From assembly GCA_003157575.1 (NCBI GenBank), contig PMKA01000209.1:1-9396 (forward strand): a stretch of 9,396 nucleotides of DNA. Direction: 5' to 3'. Positions 1-5,505 of this stretch are shown piece by piece. The stretch is from Opitutia bacterium. Lineage in GTDB: Bacteria; Verrucomicrobiota; Verrucomicrobiia; Opitutales; Opitutaceae. The stretch's first letter is position 1, and each line of letters opens with the position of its first letter. A model generated the notes under the pieces. That model had not been told where the DNA came from. It did not search any database and was given only the letters and a program-made list of their open reading frames with translations. A program made the position numbers and the translations under genes.

Positions 1-1
1 C

Positions 2-577
2 ATGAAAGTCCTCGCCATCAACGGAAGCTCCCGCAAGGACGGAAACACCGCCTTGCTCATCCACCATGTCTTCTCTGCGCTCAAGCAAGAAGGCATCGAA
101 ACCGAACTGGTCCAGCTCGCCGGACATGCGATCCGCGGCTGCCACAACTGCAACGTCTGTTTGCAGCGCAAGGACGGACGCTGCTCGATCTCCAACGACC
201 CGGTCAACGACATCATTGCCAAGATGCGCGAGGCGGATGGGATCATTCTCGGTTCGCCCGTCTATTTCAGCGACATCACGCCTGAGCTGAAGGCGTTGAT
301 CGACCGCTCCGGCCGCGTGGCCCGGGCCAACGGCCTGCTGTTCAAGCGCAAGGTCGGCGCGGGCGTCATTGCCGTCCGGCGCGGCGGCGCAACGCATGCC
401 CTGGATACGATCTACCACTTTCTTCATATCACCCAAATGATCGTGCCGGGCGCGCCGTATTGGAATTTCGGCATCGGCCGCGACGTGGGCGACGTCGAGA
501 AGGACGACGAAGGCATCGCCAACATGCAGGGCCTGGGCGAAAACATCGCCTGGCTGTTGAAGAAGCTTCACGCATAG
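2..577 (+). CDS. Iron-sulfur flavoprotein (Isf-like), NADPH-dependent FMN reductase / flavodoxin-fold family
   Basis: A 191-residue flavodoxin-like protein, probably a cytoplasmic electron carrier that binds FMN and a 4Fe-4S cluster. Seen: the N-terminal strand and phosphate-binding loop NGSSRKDGNT (residues 7-16), a compact cysteine motif C47-X2-C50-X2-C53-X7-C61, and GSPVYFSDITPELKALIDR (about 85-103), the second flavin-contact segment. Family knowledge: the CX2CX2CX4-7C motif marks the archaeal/bacterial iron-sulfur flavoproteins (Isf) within the NADPH-dependent FMN reductase superfamily, where it ligates the cluster next to FMN. Length matches the family (about 180-200 aa). The ATG at position 2 fits the conserved N-terminus, but only one base lies upstream, so RBS and promoter are out of view. 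The gene converges on the Fe-S protein gene ending at 621 and is not in that operon. Its natural electron partner is unknown; supplying electrons to the neighbouring Fe-S/metallocofactor genes is inference. Confidence 0.88.
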   Translation: MKVLAINGSSRKDGNTALLIHHVFSALKQEGIETELVQLAGHAIRGCHNCNVCLQRKDGRCSISNDPVNDIIAKMREADGIILGSPVYFSDITPELKALIDRSGRVARANGLLFKRKVGAGVIAVRRGGATHALDTIYHFLHITQMIVPGAPYWNFGIGRDVGDVEKDDEGIANMQGLGENIAWLLKKLHA

Positions 578-604
578 GCGTTCTCACAGGAGTTGCCGAT
601 CGCT

Positions 605-615
605 GCCCGGTGGGC
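605..615. terminator. Weak hairpin between convergent genes
   Basis: GCCC-GGT-GGGC can form a four-pair GC stem in the 43-bp gap between the converging stop codons at 577 and 621. No T-run follows on either strand, so it is a poor intrinsic terminator. It is listed only as the sole hairpin seen in the gap. Confidence 0.15.
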
Positions 616-620
616 CTCCT

Positions 621-1340
621 TCACCCGATCCAAAGCCCTTCGAGCCGCACCTGCCAGCCGGCGGGCGTCCGGTTCAGATAGTTTACCAGCCCGCTGTGCC
701 GCCACTGCAACATGCACATCCGGGGCTGGAAGAAGTAGCGCATGCCGATCTTCGGCTCGACCCGCGATCGCGTGATCAGCCCTTCGTACCCCTCTGCAAT
801 GTAATAACCGAGATCCTTGAAACCTTGCTGGCGGGTCCGCAGCGGTCCCGTCACGCACCAGACAATCACACCGGTCCGCGCATCCACGTCCATCGCCACG
901 CCGCAATGGGTAATCGGGCAACCGCACGACATCCCGAGCGGCCGTCCGATCAGAACGTCGCCGCGCTGGATGCCCATCTCCCGCGTGAGCATCGGATTGT
1001 GCGGAAGCAGAATCTCGCGGGGTCCCGGATCCTCTGGAAAATGTTCGAGGTAAAAATCGAAGTCCCGTCCGAGCGAGTCTCGAAAACTAGCGTCGCCCGT
1101 CGCGTCTCCTGCCCGGGCCGCGGCGACTGCGCCATTGGTCGCAGTGACGGTTGGCACCGGACTTTTCACGGCACCGCTGCCTGCGGCGATCCGATGTTTC
1201 GACAGGTGGATACAACGTTCCAGGTAATTTGGCTGACCGGATAGCCGGTCGACCATCTCGGCACAGGTTCTCAGGCCGCAGACGCCGCAGTCCAGGCCGG
1301 GCAGGTCGCTTAGGGTGATCTGGGAAGGGGAGTTCGCCAT
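621..1340 (-). CDS. Fe-S cluster protein with N-terminal CX2CX4CX16C domain (PF04060-like) and a second cysteine-rich region
   Basis: A 239-residue soluble protein. Residues 12-45 carry C18-X2-C21-X4-C26-X16-C43 in the context GLDCGVCGLRTCAEM. This is the four-cysteine 4Fe-4S motif of the 'putative Fe-S cluster' domain also found in the corrinoid iron-sulfur protein large subunit and in RnfB. Residues 50-85 are an Ala/Gly/Thr-rich linker. The C-terminal part (90-239) holds further cysteines, C139, C141 and C146 in MSCGCPITHC, then C162 and C209, which could bind a second metal centre. I do not recognise this C-terminal domain. It is the last gene of the minus-strand operon, 12 nt after the cysteine desulfurase stop, with only a weak GAAAG upstream as RBS. 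Likely role by context: electron carrier, or Fe-S scaffold/acceptor for cofactor assembly with the desulfurase and GTPase. The Fe-S binding call is firm; the function is inferred. Confidence 0.8.
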   Translation of the reverse strand: MANSPSQITLSDLPGLDCGVCGLRTCAEMVDRLSGQPNYLERCIHLSKHRIAAGSGAVKSPVPTVTATNGAVAAARAGDATGDASFRDSLGRDFDFYLEHFPEDPGPREILLPHNPMLTREMGIQRGDVLIGRPLGMSCGCPITHCGVAMDVDARTGVIVWCVTGPLRTRQQGFKDLGYYIAEGYEGLITRSRVEPKIGMRYFFQPRMCMLQWRHSGLVNYLNRTPAGWQVRLEGLWIG

Positions 1341-1352
1341 AGAGTGTCTTTC

Positions 1353-2528
1353 TCAGGCCTGGCCCACACGACGGGTGGTGATGGAATTCAACCCGGCCGC
1401 CACACCCGGAAGGAGATCCAGAAACGATTCCACCTCCCCTTCGGTGTTGAACCGGCCGAGAGTGAGCCGCAAGGAACCGCGGGCGCGGAACGGATCAAAC
1501 CCCATCGCTCGCAGGACGTAGCTGGGTTCTCCGGCGTGCTGGGCGCTGCATGCGCTGCCACTCGACACGGCCACTCCGGCTTCATCCAAAGCCAGCAGCA
1601 GCCGGATTGCCTCTCCTTCTTGTCCGGCAAAGGCCACGCTCACGTGTCCAGGCAGGCGGCAATACCGGGGACCGATCAGGTAAGCGCCCGGGATCCGCTC
1701 GACGATGCCTTCGATCAGGCGGTCGCGCAAGGCAACGAGACGCGCCGCTTCGGCCGACATTTCCGAGCGAGCGATCTCCGCCGCCCGCCCAAAGCCGACA
1801 ATGCCGGCGACGTTCTCGGTGGCGGAGCGCAACCCGCGCTCCTGCCCGCCTCCATGAATCAGGGGTTGCAGTCGCACGCCGTCCCGCACGTACAAGGCGC
1901 CAACTCCCTTCGGGCCATGCAGCTTGTGCGCCGAAATCGAAAGCAGATCGACCGGTTCGGAGCGCACATCGATGGGAAGATGGCCGGCGGCCTGCACCGC
2001 ATCGGTGTGAAACAGCACGCCTTGCTCCCGGGCAATGCGTCCCAGTTCGCGGATCGGTTCCACCGCACCGACGACATTGTTGGCCACCATGACAGACACC
2101 AGGCGCGTGCCTGGGACCGTGGATTGGCGCGCCGCGTCGGGATCGACAAGCCCTTCGCCATCGACGGGCAAATAGGTCACGGCGACTCCGTGACCTTCGA
2201 GATATCGGCAGGTCTCCAGGACTGCCGGATGTTCGATCGTGCTCGTCACGATTCGACTATCCTGCAGGTCTCTGCCTGAAAATGTCCCCAACAGCGCCAG
2301 GTTGTCCGCCTCCGTGCCGCTGGCCGTGAAGATGATCTCGGTGGGTTGAGCCCCGATGAGCGCGGCGACCTGGGCACGCGCCCGATCGACCGCCGCCCGC
2401 GCCTCGCGCCCGGGCGCATGCAGGCTCGAAGGATTGCCGAACACGTCCCACCCGAATGGCTGCATCGCCTCAATCACCCGCGGATCGACGGGTGTCGTTG
2501 CAGCGTTGTCGAAGTAGATTCGCTCCAT
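1353..2528 (-). CDS. nifS: Cysteine desulfurase, NifS/IscS class (PLP-dependent)
   Basis: A 391-residue class-V aminotransferase-fold enzyme that converts L-cysteine to L-alanine and passes the sulfur as a persulfide for Fe-S or other thio-cofactor synthesis. Seen: N-terminal YFDNAATTPVDPRV, the TASGTEADNLAL phosphate-binding segment (68-79), PLP-stacking His100 in STIEHPAV, Asp176 in FHTDAVQAAGH, PLP Schiff-base Lys202 in SISAHKLHGPKG, RSATENV (234-240), and catalytic Cys327 in SSGSACSAQH. The cysteine sits on the group I (NifS/IscS) loop, not the shorter SufS type. Length is normal. GGGGAG at 2543-2538, 9 nt before the ATG, serves as RBS inside the end of the upstream GTPase gene; the intergenic gap is 4 nt. 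No IscU, NifU or SufB scaffold is visible nearby. This suggests dedicated sulfur supply to the linked Fe-S protein or an unseen client. The symbol denotes the family only; no nitrogenase gene is present. Confidence 0.95.
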   Translation of the reverse strand: MERIYFDNAATTPVDPRVIEAMQPFGWDVFGNPSSLHAPGREARAAVDRARAQVAALIGAQPTEIIFTASGTEADNLALLGTFSGRDLQDSRIVTSTIEHPAVLETCRYLEGHGVAVTYLPVDGEGLVDPDAARQSTVPGTRLVSVMVANNVVGAVEPIRELGRIAREQGVLFHTDAVQAAGHLPIDVRSEPVDLLSISAHKLHGPKGVGALYVRDGVRLQPLIHGGGQERGLRSATENVAGIVGFGRAAEIARSEMSAEAARLVALRDRLIEGIVERIPGAYLIGPRYCRLPGHVSVAFAGQEGEAIRLLLALDEAGVAVSSGSACSAQHAGEPSYVLRAMGFDPFRARGSLRLTLGRFNTEGEVESFLDLLPGVAAGLNSITTRRVGQA

Positions 2529-2532
2529 GGCG

Positions 2533-3234
2533 CTACTCTCCCCGGTAAAAGGTCTGGTTCTCGAGGGCGCGCACGACGCCGAAGTGCGATTGCCAGCCGA
2601 TTTCCTTTTTGCCCACGCAAATCGTGCAGGTTCCCACCGGCGGGTTGCCGCGCAGCAGCAACGGACCGTTGACGTCCGCTTGGGCGTCGACCCGGGCTAC
2701 GAGGGGGTCGATGCCGATGCCGTGGAGTGCGTTCACCTCCCGGATTCGGACCCCGGGGGCCACATCCTGGATGCGCGCACGGAAAACCTCGCGCTCCGCC
2801 TGCGAGATGCGGTCAATCTTGGTGACCACCGCTACGTCCGCCAGCGACAACATCGGCCCGACTTTCAGGGGGAGGTTCATGCCGCTGGTTGCTTCGAGGA
2901 CGACCAGCCCCAGTCCACCGTCGACGTAGGGCGAGCAGCGCAGGCACAGTCCGGCCGTTTCCACCATCAGGACGTCGCAGTTCGCCGAGGAGGCCCATTG
3001 CAGCGCGTCGCCCAGCACCATCACATTGCAGTGGTCCGGACAGAGCTCACCCGAATAGACCTTGCGCGTCGGGATCCCGAATTCGCGGGCGAACTGCTCG
3101 TCTTCCTCGGCATATTGAACGTCGATCTTGAGAAAAGCCGGCTTCTGCCCGCGCGCCTGCAGCTTGCGGATGAGGTGGCGCAACACCGCAGTCTTGCCCG
3201 TGGTCGCCGGTCCCGCACAGATGATCAGTTTCAT
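2533..3234 (-). CDS. HypB/UreG/CooC-like P-loop GTPase with three cysteine pairs
   Basis: A 233-residue SIMIBI-type nucleotide-binding protein related to nickel-insertion GTPases. Seen: Walker A GPATTGKT (8-15), a switch-region metal-site candidate SGELCPDHCNVMVLGDAL (61-78) with C65 and C69 at the position where HypB and UreG carry their Cys/His metal ligands, a VETAG loop (91-95) followed by C97-X2-C100, a TKID base-recognition motif (138-141), and a C-terminal pair C203-X2-C206 in PVGTCTICVGKKEIG. Family knowledge: such GTPases deliver metals or drive cofactor insertion (hydrogenase, urease, CODH). Which metal or client applies here is not known. The ATG overlaps the upstream ABC gene stop in an ATGA arrangement and has a strong GGAGGG six bases before it. 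The same reading frame stays open upstream to about 3693, but that stretch is antisense-free overlap with the ABC gene, so the ATG at 3234 is chosen. Confidence 0.85.
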   Translation of the reverse strand: MKLIICAGPATTGKTAVLRHLIRKLQARGQKPAFLKIDVQYAEEDEQFAREFGIPTRKVYSGELCPDHCNVMVLGDALQWASSANCDVLMVETAGLCLRCSPYVDGGLGLVVLEATSGMNLPLKVGPMLSLADVAVVTKIDRISQAEREVFRARIQDVAPGVRIREVNALHGIGIDPLVARVDAQADVNGPLLLRGNPPVGTCTICVGKKEIGWQSHFGVVRALENQTFYRGE

Positions 3235-4016
3235 GCGACGCCCTCCATTTCCGCGGCGGTGATCCGGCCGCCCTCGCGAATGCGATCGCGCAGGCGGGCC
3301 AGGACATCGTCCAGCCGGTTGACCGCGCTCGCCAGGCCGCGCTCGGTCTCGTCGGTGCGCAGCACCTGCCGGATCCGCCCGCCCTGCATCACGATCCGGT
3401 AGTCCGCCAGCAACGTGATGCGGGGATCGTGGGTCACGAAGAGGAAGATCTTCCGCTGGCGGCGCAGCAGCTGGAGGGCGCGCGTGCGGTGAATGCCGGC
3501 GTTCTCCACCTCGTCCAGCAGCACGATCGGCGCGTCGCAGACGACCGTCGCGTCGGCGATCAGGAGCGCGCGGGTCTGTCCGCCGGAAAGCTCGGTCATC
3601 CGGCTGGCCTCCGAAATCGGCTCTCCGGTGAGTTCGTTCGCGAAAGCCAGGGTGCGCGCGACCACCGACGCCCGCTGCTGCGTCTCCACGCAACGGATAC
3701 GGGCATGCGTTTCGAGGAATTCCGCGACCGGCAGGTCCGACAAAAACGTCGTGTTCTGCGTGATCAGCGCAATGGGGTTCCGGGCCGGATCGTCGCGGAA
3801 TTCCATCGGCGCCGGAACTCCGTCGAAAAGGACGCGCCGGCCCGTCGGGGTGTTCGCATCGGCGAAGAGCTCAATGTCGTTGATGAGCGTTGTTTTGCCC
3901 GACCCGGTCGGCCCGACGATCGCGACCACATCGCCCATTGCAAACTCAACCCGCTCGACCCCGTCGGGTTCTCCGGACCGGCCGTGCCCTCCGACAACAG
4001 TGACGTGTTGAATCAT
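3231..4016 (-). CDS. Soluble ABC-type ATPase without a permease partner
   Basis: A 261-residue stand-alone ABC nucleotide-binding domain. All motifs are present: Walker A GPTGSGKT (35-42), Q-loop Q87 in LITQNTTF, signature LSGGQ (143-147), Walker B IVLLDE (164-169) followed by VENAGIHRTRAL, and H-loop H196 in FVTHDPR. A charged, probably helical tail (about 220-261) follows. No transmembrane subunit or binding protein is encoded nearby, so a role like SufC, an ATPase energising cofactor assembly, is more plausible than transport. It is the first gene of a four-gene operon with a GTPase, a cysteine desulfurase and an Fe-S protein, and its stop overlaps the GTPase start. The frame can be extended to a TTG at 4070, but that would run through the likely promoter, so ATG 4016 is preferred although its RBS is weak. 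Its partner could be a permease elsewhere; function is inferred from context. Confidence 0.82.
   Translation of the reverse strand: MIQHVTVVGGHGRSGEPDGVERVEFAMGDVVAIVGPTGSGKTTLINDIELFADANTPTGRRVLFDGVPAPMEFRDDPARNPIALITQNTTFLSDLPVAEFLETHARIRCVETQQRASVVARTLAFANELTGEPISEASRMTELSGGQTRALLIADATVVCDAPIVLLDEVENAGIHRTRALQLLRRQRKIFLFVTHDPRITLLADYRIVMQGGRIRQVLRTDETERGLASAVNRLDDVLARLRDRIREGGRITAAEMEGVA
3241..3246 (-). promoter_or_regulatory. Shine-Dalgarno site deciding the GTPase start
   Basis: GGAGGG lies six bases before the ATG at 3234, inside the last codons of the ABC ATPase gene. With the ATGA stop/start overlap it fixes the GTPase start and implies translational coupling. Confidence 0.75.
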
Positions 4017-4017
4017 C

Positions 4018-4029
4018 TGATTGCAATCA
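4018..4029. promoter_or_regulatory. 12-bp perfect palindrome upstream of the ABC/GTPase/NifS/Fe-S operon
   Basis: TGATTGCAATCA is a perfect palindrome one base before the ATG at 4016. It occupies the place of a ribosome binding site, so a bound regulator could block initiation or a nearby promoter. Which regulator is unknown. Confidence 0.45.
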
Positions 4030-4043
4030 TACTCAGGTAGTAT
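4029..4043. promoter_or_regulatory. Inverted repeat ATACT-N5-AGTAT
   Basis: Perfect 5-bp arms around CAGGT. It abuts the 12-bp palindrome and overlaps the downstream -10-like hexamer of the minus-strand operon. This is a candidate operator half-pair; the short arms make chance occurrence possible in AT-rich DNA. Confidence 0.35.
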
Positions 4044-4070
4044 AGTATAAGGCAATGCCCAATTCTCCAA
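4039..4070 (-). promoter_or_regulatory. Putative sigma-70-type promoter for the ABC/GTPase/NifS/Fe-S operon
   Basis: On the minus strand two overlapping TATACT hexamers (4049-4044 and 4044-4039) match -10 elements. TTGGAG (4070-4065) is a passable -35, 15 bp from the first and 20 bp from the second hexamer, so spacing is not ideal for either. Transcription would start about 20 bases before the ATG at 4016, which supports that start over the TTG at 4070. Confidence 0.4.
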
Positions 4071-4449
4071 CGTTTCTCAATTTGTCGTTTGGATTTCCTA
4101 CGCAATTGTTAGTTAACGCATTAGGACGTTTTTTTTCATTCCATATCGGGATTTATTTGGTCTATTCAGCTGTTGTTATTTCCTACCAAAACGGTAATCG
4201 GTGATCCGTCAGCATCGGTCTGTCAGCGGCGCCGCGTTCCATCTGCTGAAGGGTTTGCAGGAGCGTGGTCAGCGGGCGGTTAATCGACCGTCGAGCCAGG
4301 GCGGAGCCTCCTCCTCGTCCCCGGATCTGCGGCGGGCGTTCAGGCACAGCCCGGCTCGTGGAGATCCTTCAGGCAGTGCGAGCGTTCGGGCTGGCGGGGC
4401 GGCGAGCCTTGATTCACAGTCCGCGAGGATGCCTACCTTGTGCCCCATT
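4071..4449. other. Intergenic stretch, AT-rich then GC-rich, no recognised gene
   Basis: From about 4040 to 4200 the DNA is clearly AT-rich and includes a run of eight T at 4129-4136 with no stem before it, so it is not a terminator. This part may hold the divergent promoter for the DUF1684 gene, but I see no convincing -35/-10 pair. From 4201 (GTG) the frame of the DUF1684 gene is open and GC-rich. Its conceptual product there is low-complexity Arg/Ser/Ala/Gly and resembles no domain I know. It is either untranslated leader, decayed sequence, or an unlikely N-terminal extension. Confidence 0.5.
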
Positions 4450-5340
4450 ATGAAAAGGACACTGATTCCTCTGATTGTTGCCGCGTGCGCTCTGGTGCTT
4501 CCCGGCCGGGCTGACGACAGCTACGTCCATTTTGTCGAGAACCAGTGGGCCGAACGGGTCGTGCAGCTGACCAAACCGGATGGATGGCTCACGCTGATCG
4601 GACTGCACTTTCTCCATGAAGGCGACAACACGGTGGGGAGCTCCGCGGACAACACGATTGTGCTGGCCGCCGGGCCGGCGCGGATCGGCACGGTGTCCCT
4701 TTCGGCAGCGGGGGAAGTCGCCTTCGCGCCCGGGTCCGCGGTCGATGTGCGGGTCGACGGACAGCCGGCGCAGGCCGGCAGGCTCCGGCCTGCCGAGGGC
4801 GAAGGCGATCCGTCGCTCGTGTCGGCGGGCACGGTGAGCTTTTTCGTCATCGAGCGCGGCGGACGCAAGGCGTTGCGGGTGAGGGATAGCGCAGCCGGTC
4901 GGCGCATCCATTTCCTCGGCATCGACCATTATCCGATCGATGCCTCATGGCGGATCGAGGCGGACTGGATCCCGTTCGACGGACCCCGACGGATTCCAAT
5001 CACCAATATCATCGGCAACACTTCCAGCGAGACCACTCCGGGGAAGGCGGTGTTTCAGCGCGACGGCAGGACCTACGAACTTTGGCCCATCGTCGATGAG
5101 CCGGACGAGACCCTCTTCTTCATCTTTTCCGACGCCACCAGCGGCGGGGCGACCTATACGATGCGTTTCCTCGACGCGGGGCCGCCGAAGAACGGCAAAG
5201 TCGTGCTCGACTTCAACCTGGCGACCAATCCGCCCTGCGCGTTCACCCCGTTTGCCACCTGCCCGCTTCCACCCAAGCAGAATCACCTTCCCATCGCCGT
5301 CTCGGCCGGCGAGAAGACCTACCGCGGCGCGCATGATTGA
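4450..5340 (+). CDS. Exported DUF1684 family protein
   Basis: A 296-residue protein of the DUF1684 family, function unknown. Seen: an N-terminal export signal MKRTLIPLIVAACALVLPGRADD with either signal-peptidase I cleavage near A21 or a possible lipobox VAAC13, then family hallmarks GWLTLIGLHFLHEGDNTVGS (45-64), FFVIERGGRKALRVRDSAAG (131-150), WRIEADWIPF (167-176) and the C-terminal block KVVLDFNLATNPPCAFTPFA (250-269) continuing through C271 and PLPPKQNHLPI to AGEKTY (287-291). Length suits the family (about 200-300 aa). ATG 4450 is chosen because it gives a proper signal peptide. Upstream in-frame starts (GTG 4201, ATG 4429) would bury the signal, and none of the three has a strong RBS. It stands alone between two divergent or unrelated operons, so context does not suggest a role. 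Confidence 0.82.
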   Translation: MKRTLIPLIVAACALVLPGRADDSYVHFVENQWAERVVQLTKPDGWLTLIGLHFLHEGDNTVGSSADNTIVLAAGPARIGTVSLSAAGEVAFAPGSAVDVRVDGQPAQAGRLRPAEGEGDPSLVSAGTVSFFVIERGGRKALRVRDSAAGRRIHFLGIDHYPIDASWRIEADWIPFDGPRRIPITNIIGNTSSETTPGKAVFQRDGRTYELWPIVDEPDETLFFIFSDATSGGATYTMRFLDAGPPKNGKVVLDFNLATNPPCAFTPFATCPLPPKQNHLPIAVSAGEKTYRGAHD

Positions 5341-5422
5341 GGCGAGCAGAATAATCAGGGTGTAGGGACATGTTCATGCGATCCGCGTCGGTCGAATAGC
5401 TCCATAAGTATACGGAAGTACA

Positions 5423-5428
5423 TATTAT
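5423..5428 (+). promoter_or_regulatory. Weak -10-like TATTAT upstream of the ATPase pair
   Basis: TATTAT lies in the AT-rich part of the gap after the DUF1684 gene. No good -35 is found at the right distance. If real, transcription would begin near 5435, upstream of both operator-like repeats. Confidence 0.25.
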
Positions 5429-5456
5429 AACGTGTCTTGGGCTGCGATTGTCGGAT

Positions 5457-5474
5457 AGCAACAATATTGTTGCT
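5457..5474. promoter_or_regulatory. 18-bp perfect palindrome, operator candidate
   Basis: AGCAACAATATTGTTGCT reads identically on both strands over all 18 bases. It sits 32 bp before the preferred start of the ATPase operon and shares its outer arms with a second site beginning 31 bp further on. A perfect 18-bp palindrome is very unlikely by chance in so short a gap. It does not match a regulator box I can name with confidence. Confidence 0.65.
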
Positions 5475-5487
5475 TTTTGCGCGAGTA

Positions 5488-5505
5488 AGCAACAGTTCTG
5501 TCGCT
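5488..5505. promoter_or_regulatory. Second, imperfect copy of the 18-bp palindrome
   Basis: AGCAACAG-TT-CTGTCGCT has 8-bp arms with one mismatch and shares AGCAACA at the left and TGT-GCT at the right with the perfect site. Its first base is 31 bp after that of the first site, close to three helical turns, as expected for two dimers on one DNA face. It ends immediately before the TTG at 5506. Confidence 0.55.

Noticed and set aside
1344..2279. Long plus-strand open frame (311 codons) opposite the cysteine desulfurase
   Set aside because: It lies fully antisense to a gene with every NifS catalytic residue; its conceptual protein has no recognisable domain. Such frames are common in GC-rich DNA.
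2527..3402. Plus-strand open frame of 291 codons opposite the GTPase
   Set aside because: It is antisense to the conserved GTPase motifs and has no family resemblance.
3235..3693. Upstream extension of the GTPase reading frame
   Set aside because: The stretch overlaps the well-supported ABC ATPase gene in another frame and encodes Arg/Ala/Gly-rich sequence; the ATG at 3234 has a strong RBS and begins the P-loop strand directly.
4121..4140. T8 run as an intrinsic terminator
   Set aside because: No GC stem precedes it on either strand, and both flanking genes are transcribed away from it.
4174..4340. Minus-strand short open frame (about 50 codons) in the intergenic region
   Set aside because: It has no RBS, a poor start and no recognisable product, and is shorter than expected for a confident call.
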